Of a DNA stretch of 64,000 bases, positions 1-9,539 are shown one piece after another. The position numbers and the translations under genes were made by a program. Origin of the DNA: Rhodobacteraceae bacterium LMO-JJ12. GTDB lineage: Bacteria; Pseudomonadota; Alphaproteobacteria; Rhodobacterales; Rhodobacteraceae. The stretch spans positions 620,001 to 684,000 of the forward strand of contig JAKGBX010000001.1 of the NCBI GenBank assembly GCA_021555075.1. Direction: 5' to 3'. Position 1 is the first letter of the stretch; the number at the start of each line of letters is the position of its first letter. The notes beneath the pieces were generated by a model that saw only the letters and a list, made by a program, of their open reading frames with translations, was not told the DNA's origin and did not search any database.

Positions 1-895
1 CGGCTTCGTCGTCGATGGCGAGCGCGGCCTCAAGCTCCTGATGCGTGTCGGCGAGGAAATCGTCGGCGTGTTCGTCTTCGGTATAGGACGGGTCGACGCC
101 GGTATTTCTGTCGTGCGAGACCACGGCGCGAATGCGGCGCAATTTGTCAGCAACGCTGTTGGTGTCGTCATGGGTTTGGACGGAAGGGGTGATCTGCTCG
201 AACGCTTCGGCTTCGGCTACGTCTTCTTTGATCACCGGTTGCTCGGCTTCCTGCTCGGCTTCCGGCGTGTCCAATTCGAGATCGGTGTCGTCGGTTTCGG
301 CGGGCAGGGTGAGGTCTTTGCTGATATTTTCGAGCGTATCGTCGTCTTGCTCATTTGTGACGACAGGGGCGTCTTCGTCTTCTTGAGCGATGTATTCGGC
401 TGTGGGCGCGGCGGCCTCTTGTGCGACCGACTGGGCGAGTGGAGCCATCTGATCGGCGATGCCGGTTGTCTCGGATTGAATACCTTGGGCAACCTCCGGC
501 GCGGCGGCTTCGATGTCACGGACTTCGAAAGCGGGGGCTTCGGGTTTGGCGGGTGCGGGGGCTTCGGCCTCTTGAGCGTCTTGTACGCCGGTCTCTTGAT
601 CCTGCTCCGGTTCGCGCATGGCGAGCGGCAGTATCGAGCCCTGGTCGGCACGCAGCACGATATTGTTCTTGTCGAGATGTGCCTCGACCCGGCGGGATAT
701 TTCCTTCTCGGCAATGCGTGCCAGCATCTCGGCATCGGGTGTCGCAGGCTCGGCCCCGAAGTATCGATCATCGGCTGCGAGATCCCGGAAGTATTCGGCA
801 ATCGCCTTCATGGTTCCGAAGGAATCATCGAAGCCTTCAAGAGTGCACGAAAACGTGCCATAGGAAACTGTAAGGATCTTGTTGGTATCAACCAT
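1..895 (-). CDS. Conserved acidic hypothetical protein (5' part only, runs off the left edge)
   Basis: An open frame reads from an ATG at 895 leftward through base 2 without a stop, giving at least 298 residues. The protein begins [20 protein letters not shown]. The first 75 or so residues look like a small folded domain with aromatic and charged positions. The remainder is rich in Ala, Glu, Asp and Pro and is probably disordered, apart from a short basic patch near residue 260 ([10 protein letters not shown]). There is no signal peptide or membrane segment. A purine-rich GGGCGAG precedes the start. The gene is divergent from thiN across a 142-bp gap. I do not recognise a function. The long plus-strand frame over the same DNA is its antisense shadow. 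Confidence 0.7.
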   Translation of the reverse strand, partial: MVDTNKILTVSYGTFSCTLEGFDDSFGTMKAIAEYFRDLAADDRYFGAEPATPDAEMLARIAEKEISRRVEAHLDKNNIVLRADQGSILPLAMREPEQDQETGVQDAQEAEAPAPAKPEAPAFEVRDIEAAAPEVAQGIQSETTGIADQMAPLAQSVAQEAAAPTAEYIAQEDEDAPVVTNEQDDDTLENISKDLTLPAETDDTDLELDTPEAEQEAEQPVIKEDVAEAEAFEQITPSVQTHDDTNSVADKLRRIRAVVSHDRNTGVDPSYTEDEHADDFLADTHQELEAALAIDDEA

Positions 896-1037
896 AATGA
901 ATGCTCGCCCAATGTTTGCTGAGTTACTTAAACTTGTAATCTCCTATCCCAGACGAAAGCGGCCCGAATCTTGGATGTTTACAGTATCATTTTGTGACAA
1001 GAATGTGATCCGTTTCCATTTTGGACATCAATAGGGG

Positions 1038-1733
1038 ATGATCCGTTCGATTGTTCACGATACGCGCCCAGTCACCCTGGTGGGAGGGGGCAAAGCGAAA
1101 AAATCGTTGCTTGAGGCGGCAATAAGCCGCGCGCCGCAGTTGGTCGCGGCGGATGGCGGGGCGGATAGGGCGTTGTGCCTTGGGTGGATGCCCGATGTGG
1201 TGATTGGTGACTTCGATTCGATAAGTGCGGCGGCAAAGGCGGCGATTCCGTCTGAGCGGCTGCATATGATTGGTGAGCAGGACAGCACGGATTTCGAGAA
1301 ATGCCTGAGCCGGATCGACGCGCCGCTGGTGATTGGTGTGGGCTTTTCTGGTGGGCAGCTTGATCATCAACTGGCGGCGCTGCACGGTTTGATGCGCTTT
1401 CCTGAGCGGGCCTGTGTGTTGCTGGGCAAGCGCGATCTGGTGTTTCTTGCGCCACCCGAGTTGCGGCTTGATCTGCCGGAAGGGGCGCGGTTTTCTCTGT
1501 TTCCGTTGGGGGAGGTGCGGGCACACTCGAACGGGCTGCGTTGGCCGGTGGAGGGGATCGGTTTTGCGCCGGGGGCGCGGATCGGGACATCGAATGTCGC
1601 GCAAGGGCCGGTGCATTTGACCTGTGACCGTCCGGCGATGCTGATTATTCTGCCGGTTGGCTTGCTTGATCTTGTGGCTGAGGCGTTGGCGGATAAGGAC
1701 GCGCCGCGCTGGCCCGCTCGGTCAGAACGATAA
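1038..1733 (+). CDS. thiN: Thiamine pyrophosphokinase
   Basis: Transfers pyrophosphate from ATP to thiamine to make thiamine diphosphate, in the cytoplasm. The 231-residue length is normal for the family. Visible motifs are ADGGAD (residues 38-43), GDFDS (57-61, metal and ATP binding), DSTDFEK (82-88), GGQLDH (105-110), and a C-terminal GTSN in the thiamine-binding domain. The ATG follows GGGG closely (ATAGGGGATG). The gene stands alone and its last 89 bases overlap the 3' end of the convergent EamA transporter gene. Family assignment is firm; no riboswitch is evident in the upstream gap. Confidence 0.92.
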   Translation: MIRSIVHDTRPVTLVGGGKAKKSLLEAAISRAPQLVAADGGADRALCLGWMPDVVIGDFDSISAAAKAAIPSERLHMIGEQDSTDFEKCLSRIDAPLVIGVGFSGGQLDHQLAALHGLMRFPERACVLLGKRDLVFLAPPELRLDLPEGARFSLFPLGEVRAHSNGLRWPVEGIGFAPGARIGTSNVAQGPVHLTCDRPAMLIILPVGLLDLVAEALADKDAPRWPARSER

Positions 1734-2589
1734 AGAGCCCGGCAGCGACGGTGATCGCGATACCCCAGAGCGCGAGCCCGTTAGGCCAATCGCCAAATAT
1801 CGCCCAACCAAGTGCGGCGGCGACGGGAATTTCGAGATATTGCATCGGTGCCAGCGTGGCGGACGGGGCATAGCGCAGCGACCATGTCATCAACAGATGG
1901 GCCAGCGTGCCAATGACGCCGATTCCTACCAACAGCATCATCTCCGTTCTGTTGGGGGCCACATAGGACAGCGGTGGAAACCCTTTCAGAGTGCCAAGGA
2001 CCAGTGCGGGCGCGAGGAACAGGGTGGCCATCACGCCGCTGACGGCCTGAAGTCCGATTGGATCGGTCTGTTTCGCGATCTGCCGGGTGATCAACATGAA
2101 GAGAGCGAAGTTGAGCGCCACGCCCAGCGGCAGAAGTGCGGCCCAGCCAACGGCGGCAAAGCTGGGCTGAACGACCAGAAGAGTGCCCAAGAAACCGACG
2201 GTTGCCGCGCTCAGACGACGCCGCCCGACTTGTTCATTAAGCACGAAGCGCCCCAGCAGCAGCATGATGAAGGGCATGACGAAGACGATGGCGATGGCAT
2301 CAGCCAAGGGCAGGTATTGCAGCGCTGCCACCATCATGCCGATACCAAGAATATGCAGCAGCGTGCGCAACGCAGTCAGATGCAGCACCCGGCCGCGCAT
2401 CTGCCAGGTTCGTTTTGTCAGCACCACGAGAGGGATCAGCAACAGCGCCTGAATGGAAAAGCGAAAGAGCAACAAGAACCCGATGGCTACCGATTGCCCG
2501 AGTAACTTGGCCACGGCGTCCCCGAGCGGGGCGAGCACGCAAAACCCAAGCATCAGGGCGATGCCGAGTAAGGGGCGATCCAGCGACAT
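1645..2589 (-). CDS. EamA/DMT-family inner-membrane transporter
   Basis: A 314-residue, strongly hydrophobic protein with about ten predicted transmembrane helices arranged as two EamA repeats, the usual architecture of the drug/metabolite transporter superfamily. The N-terminus (MSLDRPLLGIALMLGFCVLA) enters the first helix directly. A Pro/Gln-rich cytoplasmic tail follows the last helix. Substrate cannot be read from the sequence; family members export amino acids, riboflavin, nucleobases or drugs. It lies 158 bp downstream of sdaA on the same strand, so it may share its transcript, which would be compatible with an amino-acid-related exporter, but that is only inference. Its 3' end overlaps thiN. 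Confidence 0.85.
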   Translation of the reverse strand: MSLDRPLLGIALMLGFCVLAPLGDAVAKLLGQSVAIGFLLLFRFSIQALLLIPLVVLTKRTWQMRGRVLHLTALRTLLHILGIGMMVAALQYLPLADAIAIVFVMPFIMLLLGRFVLNEQVGRRRLSAATVGFLGTLLVVQPSFAAVGWAALLPLGVALNFALFMLITRQIAKQTDPIGLQAVSGVMATLFLAPALVLGTLKGFPPLSYVAPNRTEMMLLVGIGVIGTLAHLLMTWSLRYAPSATLAPMQYLEIPVAAALGWAIFGDWPNGLALWGIAITVAAGLFIVLTERASAARPYPPTPQPQDQASQPAE

Positions 2590-2747
2590 TGCGCCACGCT
2601 AGTGCGGAACATGCGTTTTGGCAATTATATGTTGCTTTGAGTTGTGCGGGCTTTGCCGGGCGCATGTGCGCACAGCTTACCGGCGTTTACCGAGATTTGG
2701 TGCAGGGCGGAGGTTTGCGGATTCCCGCTGTGCGGGCGCAGGCGGTT

Positions 2748-4121
2748 TTAGCAGTTGGGCACGTTTACGGCGAGACCGCCGAGCGAGGTTTCCTTGTATT
2801 TCTCGCTCATATCCAAGCCGGTCTGGCGCATGGTTTCGATGCAGGCGTCGAGCGGCACCAAGTGGGTGCCATCGCCGCGCAGCGCCAATGAGGCCGCCGA
2901 GACCGCCTTGATCGCGCCGAGGCCGTTGCGCTCGATACACGGCACTTGCACCAGGCCTTTTACCGGATCGCAGGTCATCCCGAGGTGATGTTCGAGCGCG
3001 ATCTCGGCGGCGTTTTCGACTTGTTCGGGCGTGCCACCCATCACCGCGCAAAGCCCGGCGGCAGCCATGGCGGCGGCAGAACCGACTTCGGCTTGGCAGC
3101 CCGCTTCGGCACCAGAGATCGAGGCGTTGAATTTCACCAGCCCGCCGATGGCGGCGGCGGTGAGCAGGAAATCCTCAATCTTGGAGGGCGCAGCACCGGG
3201 CACGTGATCGAGCCAGTAGCGGATCACCGCGGGCATCACCCCGGCGGCACCGTTGGTCGGTGCGGTGACGACCTGACCACCGGCGGCGTTTTCTTCGTTT
3301 ACCGCCATGGCATAGGCCGACATCCAGTCGTTTATGGTGTGCGGTGCGTTGAGGTTCAGACCGCGCTCGGCTTCGAGCTGTTCGCGGATCGAGCGGGCGC
3401 GGCGTTTGACGCGCAGGCCACCGGGCAGTTCTCCCTCAGCGGTGAGCCCGCGCTCGATACAATCGTTCATCACCTGCCAGAGCCGGGCGGTACCGGCGGA
3501 GAGCGATTGAGCGCAGCCGCGTGCGATCTCGTTGGTGCGCTTCATCTCGGCGATTGTCTTGCCTGAATGCTCGGCCATTTCGAGCATTTCGGCGGCGGAT
3601 TTGAACGGGTAGGGCACGGGGTCGCCTTCGTCCGTCGCCTTGCCTGCGGCCAGTTCGGCTTCGGTCAGAACAAAGCCGCCGCCAACGGAATAGTAGGTCT
3701 CGCGCAGGGTCACATCGCCCTGGGCATCGGTGGCCATCAGGATCATGCCATTGGCGTGGCCGGGCAGGGGCGGACCATAGTCGAACAACAAATCTTCTTT
3801 TGGGGCAAAGCGCAGCTCGGGCAGGCCGGGGGGCGTGATACGACCGGTTATGCGGATCGTTTCAAGCGTGGCTTCGGCGGCGTCGCGGTCATAGCTTTCC
3901 GGGCTGAACCCGGCGAGGCCGAGGATCGTGGCGCGGTCGGTGGCGTGGCCGACCCCGGTGAAGGCGAGCGAGCCGTGCAGCGAACCGCGCAGCCCGGCAA
4001 AGACGAAGGGCGACGCGCGCATGAGGTCGAGGAACCGCGCGGCGGCAACCATCGGCCCCATGGTGTGTGAAGATGATGGGCCAATGCCCACCTTGAACAT
4101 CTCGAATACGGAGAGGAACAT
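2748..4121 (-). CDS. sdaA: L-serine ammonia-lyase, iron-sulfur type
   Basis: Deaminates L-serine to pyruvate and ammonia using a labile [4Fe-4S] cluster. At 457 residues it is a full single-chain enzyme (beta and alpha domains fused). The N-terminus carries the signature [13 protein letters not shown] (residues 13-23 region). Three cysteines at 342, 384 and 395 fall almost exactly where the cluster ligands of E. coli SdaA lie (343, 385, 396). The chain ends in Cys457, matching the C-terminal cysteine that inserts into the active site in related enzymes. The start lies directly after the TAA of the upstream glutathione transferase gene, so the two are a tight operon. Confidence 0.95.
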   Translation of the reverse strand: MFLSVFEMFKVGIGPSSSHTMGPMVAAARFLDLMRASPFVFAGLRGSLHGSLAFTGVGHATDRATILGLAGFSPESYDRDAAEATLETIRITGRITPPGLPELRFAPKEDLLFDYGPPLPGHANGMILMATDAQGDVTLRETYYSVGGGFVLTEAELAAGKATDEGDPVPYPFKSAAEMLEMAEHSGKTIAEMKRTNEIARGCAQSLSAGTARLWQVMNDCIERGLTAEGELPGGLRVKRRARSIREQLEAERGLNLNAPHTINDWMSAYAMAVNEENAAGGQVVTAPTNGAAGVMPAVIRYWLDHVPGAAPSKIEDFLLTAAAIGGLVKFNASISGAEAGCQAEVGSAAAMAAAGLCAVMGGTPEQVENAAEIALEHHLGMTCDPVKGLVQVPCIERNGLGAIKAVSAASLALRGDGTHLVPLDACIETMRQTGLDMSEKYKETSLGGLAVNVPNC

Positions 4122-4826
4122 TTAGGTCGCGCTTCCTTCTGGCGGGATGGCGGGCGAGGGATCAGTGAAGGGGGTTTCGCCCAGCCCTTCAGCGAGAATG
4201 GCGGCTTTGACGCTGCCGCGCTGTTCGATCCGCGCCGCATGGGTGGCCAGATGCGGCGTGGCCGCGAGATCGAACCAATCGGAGCCGTCTTGGGGATAGA
4301 GCGCCAGCCAGCGCAGCAGCACCGGAATGTAGAGATCAAGCACCGAGATCGGGATGGCGTTGAAACAGGGCGAATGGGCGGCGGCGAGGGCATCAAGCGC
4401 CTTGAGATGGGTTTTGAGCGCGGATTGCATGGTGGTGCGCAGGGCCGATTGCGCCGCCGGGTCGGTGCCGACATATTTTTCGGGGTAGAACAACATGCGC
4501 ATTCCGGCGTGCAGGGTGTTGGAGGTGAAAAACAGCCATTTCAGGAAACCGCCGCGTTCGGGGGTGTCACAGGCGGGGGCAAGCGCGCCATGGCTGTCGG
4601 CCAGCCATAGCAGGATCGCGGCGGTCTCGAAGATCGGACCTTGCGGGGTTTCGAGCGTCGGGATCAGGCCATGAGGGTTGAGCGCGAGATAGGTGGGGGA
4701 TTGCTGCCCCCGGGCGGCGCGATTGACCAGCACGGTTTCGTAGGGCGCGCCCAGTTCTTCGAGCGCCAGGCGCACGATCAGCGAGGCGTTGTCGGGAGCA
4801 TAATGCAGGCGATAGGGCACAGTCAT
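4122..4826 (-). CDS. Glutathione S-transferase family protein
   Basis: The N-terminal 75 residues form the thioredoxin-like glutathione-binding domain (YRLHYAPDNASLIVRLALEE, then NPHGLIPTLETP with the cis-Pro loop, then ETAAILLWLAD with the conserved Glu/Ser-like site). An all-helical C-terminal domain follows. From ATG 4826 the protein has 234 residues, typical of bacterial GSTs. A longer frame reaches back to 4868, but the added residues do not resemble the family, so the internal ATG is preferred. It is directly followed by sdaA (stop and next start adjoin). Substrate is unknown. It is divergent from a MarR-like remnant, which could be what is left of its former regulator. Confidence 0.85.
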   Translation of the reverse strand: MTVPYRLHYAPDNASLIVRLALEELGAPYETVLVNRAARGQQSPTYLALNPHGLIPTLETPQGPIFETAAILLWLADSHGALAPACDTPERGGFLKWLFFTSNTLHAGMRMLFYPEKYVGTDPAAQSALRTTMQSALKTHLKALDALAAAHSPCFNAIPISVLDLYIPVLLRWLALYPQDGSDWFDLAATPHLATHAARIEQRGSVKAAILAEGLGETPFTDPSPAIPPEGSAT

Positions 4827-4920
4827 GAGTGCAATTTTACATGCGCGCCCTTGCTTGTCTGCCCTCAATTTTCGATACGAATCAACCGGCGCGCGCCAGC
4901 CGCTCGCGGCGCAACTGTAG

Positions 4921-5043
4921 CTCGTCGCGACAAAGGCCGCCGCCGAGGTCGGTCAGGCCGCGCTGGCCCGGTTTTCAGATCAAGAGCGTGCGCAGCTGAT
5001 CGTCTTGATGGGCAAGGTGATTGACGGGCTGCGCCGCGCTTAG
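4921..5043 (+). pseudogene. Remnant of a MarR-family regulator (C-terminal helix only)
   Basis: Between the GST gene and rpiA, one plus-strand frame reads LVATKAAAEVGQAALARFSD then ERAQLIVLMGKVIDGLRRA and a TAG at 5041-5043. This matches the pattern of the last dimerisation helices of MarR proteins (Leu/Ala heptads, a turn, then an ERAQL-type helix). The frame has a TAG just upstream at 4918-4920, no plausible start and no DNA-binding domain, so it is read as a decayed 3' end. The position, divergent from a metabolic gene, is normal for a MarR regulator. A chance open stretch cannot be excluded because it is only 40 codons long. Confidence 0.45.
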
Positions 5044-5151
5044 GGCTGGGTCGGGGTTGTAGATGGTGCAAACTGTGTGATTTACCCCTCGCGCGGTCCC
5101 GGCATCTCTCCTATAACCACCCCCGGGGACAGACATACGGAGATGCTGCCA

Positions 5152-5940
5152 ATGACCGGAGAGCTTTCACCAATCGACAAGGCCAAGTTCGTGGCCGCGA
5201 AACGCGCCGCCGAAATGGTGGAAGACGGCATGCGTGTCGGGCTTGGCACCGGCAGCACGGCGGCCTGGCTGGTGCGTTGCCTTGGCGAGATGGTGCGCGA
5301 TGACGGGCTGAAAATACGCGGCGTGCCGACATCGACCCGCACTGCCGAGCTGGCGCGCGATGTGGGCATCGAGGTGATCTCGCTTGACGAGGCGAAATGG
5401 CTCGATCTGACGATCGACGGGGCCGACGAGTTTGATGCTAATCTCAACCTGATCAAGGGTGGCGGTGGGGCTCTTTTGCAGGAAAAGATCGTGGCCACGG
5501 CCAGCGATCAGATGGTGGTGATTACCGATGCCAGCAAGGAGGTCGAAACCCTGGGGGCATTTCCGCTGCCGGTTGAGGTTATTCCGTTTGGCTGGCAAAC
5601 CACCAAGGCGCTGATCGAGGAGACGCTGATCAGCATGGATGTGCTGGGGCGTCAGACCTCACTGCGCATGAACGGCGGCGTGCCGTATTTCACCGACGAG
5701 GGCAATCACATCATTGATCTGCATCTCAATCGGATCGGCCACCCGCGCCAGTTGGCAATGGTTTTGAACCAGATGCCCGGTGTGGTGGAGAATGGCCTGT
5801 TCATTGATATCTGCGATACTGTGGTGATTGGTTATGGCGACGGGCGCGTTGAAGTCCGCGACATCAACGCAGGTACAGTCGAGGAAGATCGGCTTGATTT
5901 TGTCGAGGACGACAATCTGTTTACCGATCTGGCGGAATGA
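5152..5940 (+). CDS. rpiA: Ribose-5-phosphate isomerase A
   Basis: Interconverts ribose 5-phosphate and ribulose 5-phosphate in the pentose phosphate pathway. The protein has 262 residues from ATG 5152, which has GGAG nine bases upstream; an ATG at 5143 and a longer frame from 5077 are less likely. Motifs present are GLGTGSTA (phosphate binding), TIDGADEFD (catalytic Asp region) and KGGGGALLQEKIV (catalytic Glu and Lys), all characteristic of RpiA. The C-terminal extension beyond the E. coli length (219) is shared by alphaproteobacterial forms as far as I recall. It sits 121 bp upstream of gor on the same strand. Confidence 0.95.
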   Translation: MTGELSPIDKAKFVAAKRAAEMVEDGMRVGLGTGSTAAWLVRCLGEMVRDDGLKIRGVPTSTRTAELARDVGIEVISLDEAKWLDLTIDGADEFDANLNLIKGGGGALLQEKIVATASDQMVVITDASKEVETLGAFPLPVEVIPFGWQTTKALIEETLISMDVLGRQTSLRMNGGVPYFTDEGNHIIDLHLNRIGHPRQLAMVLNQMPGVVENGLFIDICDTVVIGYGDGRVEVRDINAGTVEEDRLDFVEDDNLFTDLAE

Positions 5941-6061
5941 CGCAATCAGGTTGGGGTGCGGCCCTAATTACTGGTGAAAACCGGCTTAATGGTGCTTGTG
6001 ACTGGCGTTCGCGGCATGGCTGTGAAATACCGCCGGGCAGATCAAAAAGAGGACAGGCAGA

Positions 6062-7423
6062 ATGACGGCGTTTGACTATGATCTTTTTGTCATTGGTGGA
6101 GGTTCCGGCGGCGTGCGTGCGGCACGGGTCGCGGCGGGTGAAACCGGTGCCAAGGTCGCCTTGGCCGAGGAAGATCGTTATGGTGGCACCTGTGTGATCC
6201 GGGGCTGTGTGCCCAAGAAGCTGATGGTTTTTGCCAGTGAATTTGCGCCGATGATGGTGGATGCGGCCAGCTATGGTTGGACCGTTCATGCCGGTGGGTT
6301 TGATTGGGACAAGTTCCACGATCAGCTCAGCGCCGAGCTGGACCGGTTGGAAGGAATTTACCGTAATATCCTGAAATCTAACGGGGTCGAGACCTTTGAT
6401 GCGCGCGCGCGGCTGGTTGATCCGCATACGGTTGAATTGTCGACCGGCGAGCGCAAGACCGCCAAGCATATCCTGCTGGCGATGGGCGGGCATCCGGTGA
6501 AGGCGGGTATTCCGGGTGAAGAGCATGCGATCACCTCGAACGAGATTTTCCACCTTGAGAAGCTGCCGAAATCTATCCTGATCGTGGGTGGAGGGTATAT
6601 CGCCTGTGAATTCGCCGGGATCATGAACGGGCTTGGGGTGAAGACGACGCAGTATTATCGCGGTGCGCAGATCTTGCGCGGATTTGACGACGAGGCGCGC
6701 GGATTGGTCAGCGAAGAGATGATCAACAATGGGGTTGAGCTGCATCTTGGTACCAATGTGATCGAGATGGAAAAGACCGATACCGGCGTGCATGTTAAGG
6801 CGACCAACGGCGACAAGCGCGAGTTTGACGTGGTGTTGTTTGCCACCGGGCGCGCGCCCAATACGGGCGATATGGGGCTTGAAGAGGCGGGTGTGACGCT
6901 GGGCCGCAAGGGTGAGGTCGTGGTTGATGATTACAGCCAGACAAACGTGCCGTCGATCTATGCGGTGGGCGATGTGACCGACCGCGTGAACCTGACCCCG
7001 GTGGCGATCCGCGAGGGGATGGCGTTTGTTGAGACCGTGTTCAAAGGCAACCCGACCAAGCCTGATCATGAGTTGATTCCGACCGCGATATTTACCCAGC
7101 CAGAAATTGGCACCGTGGGCATGAGCGAGGAAGAGGCGCGTGAACAGGGCAAGATCGAGGTCTATTGTTCAAGCTTCCGCCCGATGCAGACGCTGTTTGC
7201 GGGCCGCGAGGACCGGGTTCTGATGAAGCTGATCATTTGCGCGGAAACGCGTAAGGTTCTGGGCTGTCATATCGTAGCGCCGGGGGCGGGCGAGATGATC
7301 CAGCTGGCCGGGATTGCCATCAAGATGGGCGCGACGAAAGAAGACTTTGATCGCACCGTGGCAGTGCACCCGACGATGAGCGAAGAAATTGTAACTATGA
7401 AGGTTCCGACACGAACTGCGTGA
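6062..7423 (+). CDS. gor: Glutathione-disulfide reductase
   Basis: NADPH-dependent flavoprotein that regenerates reduced glutathione. The 453 residues carry an N-terminal FAD site (VIGGGSGGVRAA), the redox-active disulfide GGTCVIRGCVPKK (Cys44 and Cys49), a second Rossmann motif for NADPH (IVGGGYIACEFAGI), the ATG-like motif LFATGRAPNT, the second FAD motif YAVGDVTDR, and the C-terminal catalytic HPTMSEE. The CxxxxC spacing and RGCVPKK fit glutathione reductase better than dihydrolipoamide dehydrogenase. It follows rpiA, a pairing that makes metabolic sense because the pentose phosphate pathway supplies NADPH. Confidence 0.95.
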   Translation: MTAFDYDLFVIGGGSGGVRAARVAAGETGAKVALAEEDRYGGTCVIRGCVPKKLMVFASEFAPMMVDAASYGWTVHAGGFDWDKFHDQLSAELDRLEGIYRNILKSNGVETFDARARLVDPHTVELSTGERKTAKHILLAMGGHPVKAGIPGEEHAITSNEIFHLEKLPKSILIVGGGYIACEFAGIMNGLGVKTTQYYRGAQILRGFDDEARGLVSEEMINNGVELHLGTNVIEMEKTDTGVHVKATNGDKREFDVVLFATGRAPNTGDMGLEEAGVTLGRKGEVVVDDYSQTNVPSIYAVGDVTDRVNLTPVAIREGMAFVETVFKGNPTKPDHELIPTAIFTQPEIGTVGMSEEEAREQGKIEVYCSSFRPMQTLFAGREDRVLMKLIICAETRKVLGCHIVAPGAGEMIQLAGIAIKMGATKEDFDRTVAVHPTMSEEIVTMKVPTRTA

Positions 7424-7494
7424 TGGATGACTTGAATTTTCCGGCAAATGGCACAGGTAGTGCATAACCGGATTTAAAGAGAGGATGGCTATAT

Positions 7495-8661
7495 ATGGCT
7501 GGCAACTCGGGCGGCCCTTGGGGCGGCGGAGGAAATAGCGGCGGCGGCAAAGGCGGCGGCGGTGATGATGAAGGTGGCAACAAGCGGGGTGGCGGACGCC
7601 GTCCGGGTGAAGATGGTCCACAAATTCCCGAAATCGAAGAGCTGATGAAAAAAGGCCAGGAACAGCTGCGCGTCCTTATGGGCGGGCGCGGTGGCGGCGG
7701 CGCGCGCAATGGCGGCAGCGGCGGCGGTTCTGGTGGCGAAGGCCCCAAGCTGACCCGTGGCACCATTGGGCTTGGCGCCTTGGCGGCTGTGGCGCTTTGG
7801 GCTTATGCCAGCTTTTACACGGTCAAGCCGGAAGAACAGTCGATTGAGTTGTTTCTGGGCGAATATTCCTCGACCGGCGGTCCGGGTCTGAACTTTGCGC
7901 CTTGGCCAGTGGTGACTTATGAAGTTCTGCCGGTCACACGCGAGCAGACCGAGAATATCGGGACCGGTGAAACCTTTGGTGACAACGGTCTGATGCTGAC
8001 CGGTGATGAGAATATCGTCGATATTGATTATCAGGTGGTTTGGAACATCTCGAATGCGAAAGACTTCCTTTTCGAGTTGCGTGAACCCAAGGCGACGATT
8101 CGTGCGGTGAGTGAATCGGCGATGCGCGAGATTATCGCCCAAAGCGAGCTGGCCCCAATCCTGAACCGGGATCGTGGTGTGATTGCCGACCGGTTGAAAG
8201 ACCTGATCCAATCGACGCTCAACAGTTATAACTCGGGCGTGAACATTGTGCGGGTGAACTTTGACAAGGCCGATCCGCCTGACGAGGTGATTGATGCGTT
8301 TTTTGCTGTGCAATCGGCAGAGCAAAAGCGTGACCAGTTGGAAAAGCAGGCTGATGCCTATGCCAACACTGTTCTGGCCGCCGCGCGCGGTGAAGCAGCG
8401 CAGGTATTGGAAGAAGCAGAAGGCTATCGCGCCCAAGTGGTCAACGAGGCCGAGGGTGAGGCCAGCCGGTTCAAGGCGGTTCTGACCGAATATACGAAAG
8501 CGCCCGAAGTGACCCGCAAACGTCTTTACCTCGAAACTATGGAAGAGGTTTTGGGACGAGTCGACAAGGTGATCATCGATGAGAAATCAGGTGGTCAGGG
8601 CGTGGTGCCTTATCTGCCGCTCAACGAATTGCGCAAGCCGGTAGCCGGAGGAAATAACTGA
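7495..8661 (+). CDS. hflK: FtsH protease modulator HflK
   Basis: SPFH-family membrane protein that forms, with HflC, the large cage around the AAA protease FtsH. The 388 residues comprise a Gly-rich basic cytoplasmic N-terminus (about 1-88, with several runs of glycine), one transmembrane helix (about 91-108), then the periplasmic SPFH domain and a long Ala/Glu-rich coiled coil (about 275-330, AAARGEAAQVLEEAEGYRAQ). Its TGA overlaps the ATG of hflC by one base (TGATG), so translation is coupled. The Gly-rich N-terminus is normal for HflK. Confidence 0.95.
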   Translation: MAGNSGGPWGGGGNSGGGKGGGGDDEGGNKRGGGRRPGEDGPQIPEIEELMKKGQEQLRVLMGGRGGGGARNGGSGGGSGGEGPKLTRGTIGLGALAAVALWAYASFYTVKPEEQSIELFLGEYSSTGGPGLNFAPWPVVTYEVLPVTREQTENIGTGETFGDNGLMLTGDENIVDIDYQVVWNISNAKDFLFELREPKATIRAVSESAMREIIAQSELAPILNRDRGVIADRLKDLIQSTLNSYNSGVNIVRVNFDKADPPDEVIDAFFAVQSAEQKRDQLEKQADAYANTVLAAARGEAAQVLEEAEGYRAQVVNEAEGEASRFKAVLTEYTKAPEVTRKRLYLETMEEVLGRVDKVIIDEKSGGQGVVPYLPLNELRKPVAGGNN

Positions 8662-9539
8662 TGCGGAAATCAACGTTTATTCTGCCGATTATCGTTCTGG
8701 TTTTGGCGGGCATTCTGTCGTCGGTTTTTATCGTGGACGAACGCGAGAAGGTTCTCGTTCTGCAATTTGGTAAGGTTGTCGCGGTCAAGGACTCACCCGG
8801 GCTTGCCTTTAAAATTCCGCTCATTCAGGAAGTGGCGCGCTATGATGACCGCATTCTGAGCCGGGATGTGCCACAGATGCAGATCACCCCATCGGACGAC
8901 CGCCGCCTCGAAGTTGATGCTTTTGCGCGTTACCGCATCGCAGATGTGAAAATGTTCCGTCTGGCGACTGCGGCTGAGGGCGAAAATGCGCTCAACATAG
9001 CCGGGACGCGACTCGATTCGATCCTGCGTTCTGAAACGCGCGAAGCACTTGGTAGTGTCGCATCAAACGACATCCTGAGTGCGGACCGGGCGGCGCTGAT
9101 GCTGCGCATCCGCAACGGGGCAATTTCTCAGGCGCGCTCCTTGGGGCTTGAAATCATCGATGTGCGGCTGAAGCGCACCGATTTGCCCAAAGCCAACCAA
9201 CAGGCTACGTTTGACCGGATGCGCGCCGAACGTGAACGCGAAGCTGCAGACGAGATCGCCCGAGGCAACGAGGCCGCACAGCGGGTTCGCGCACAGGCAG
9301 ATCGGACACAAGTGGAGATCGTATCGGATGCCAAACGGCAATCGGAGATCACCCGAGGTGAAGCGGATGCCAAGCGGAACGCAATCTTCGCTGAAGCCTT
9401 TGGCGCAGACCCAGAGTTCTTTGCCTTTTATCGATCACTGAACGCCTATCGTGGTTCGCTGAGTGAGAACAACACCACTATGGTGATGTCGCCTGACAGC
9501 GAGTTCTTCGATTATCTGAAGAACAACCGCTCTGAATGA
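8661..9539 (+). CDS. hflC: FtsH protease modulator HflC
   Basis: Partner of HflK. The 292 residues start with a hydrophobic membrane anchor (about 5-25, TFILPIIVLVLAGILSSVFI), followed by the SPFH domain (VDEREKVLVLQFGKVV onward) and a coiled coil containing FDRMRAEREREAADEIARGN, a stretch conserved in HflC. The C-terminus has the usual EFFDYLKN ending. The ATG overlaps the hflK stop and the stop overlaps the start of the DUF2065 gene (ATGATG), so three genes are translationally linked. Confidence 0.95.
   Translation: MRKSTFILPIIVLVLAGILSSVFIVDEREKVLVLQFGKVVAVKDSPGLAFKIPLIQEVARYDDRILSRDVPQMQITPSDDRRLEVDAFARYRIADVKMFRLATAAEGENALNIAGTRLDSILRSETREALGSVASNDILSADRAALMLRIRNGAISQARSLGLEIIDVRLKRTDLPKANQQATFDRMRAEREREAADEIARGNEAAQRVRAQADRTQVEIVSDAKRQSEITRGEADAKRNAIFAEAFGADPEFFAFYRSLNAYRGSLSENNTTMVMSPDSEFFDYLKNNRSE

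Noticed and set aside
41-922. A 293-codon plus-strand open frame with Gly/Phe/Val-rich protein
   Set aside because: It is the antisense of the minus-strand gene 1-895, whose protein has sensible composition and a clear start. Long antisense frames are expected in GC-rich DNA.
5921-7069. A 382-codon minus-strand frame over gor
   Set aside because: Antisense of glutathione reductase with no recognisable protein features.
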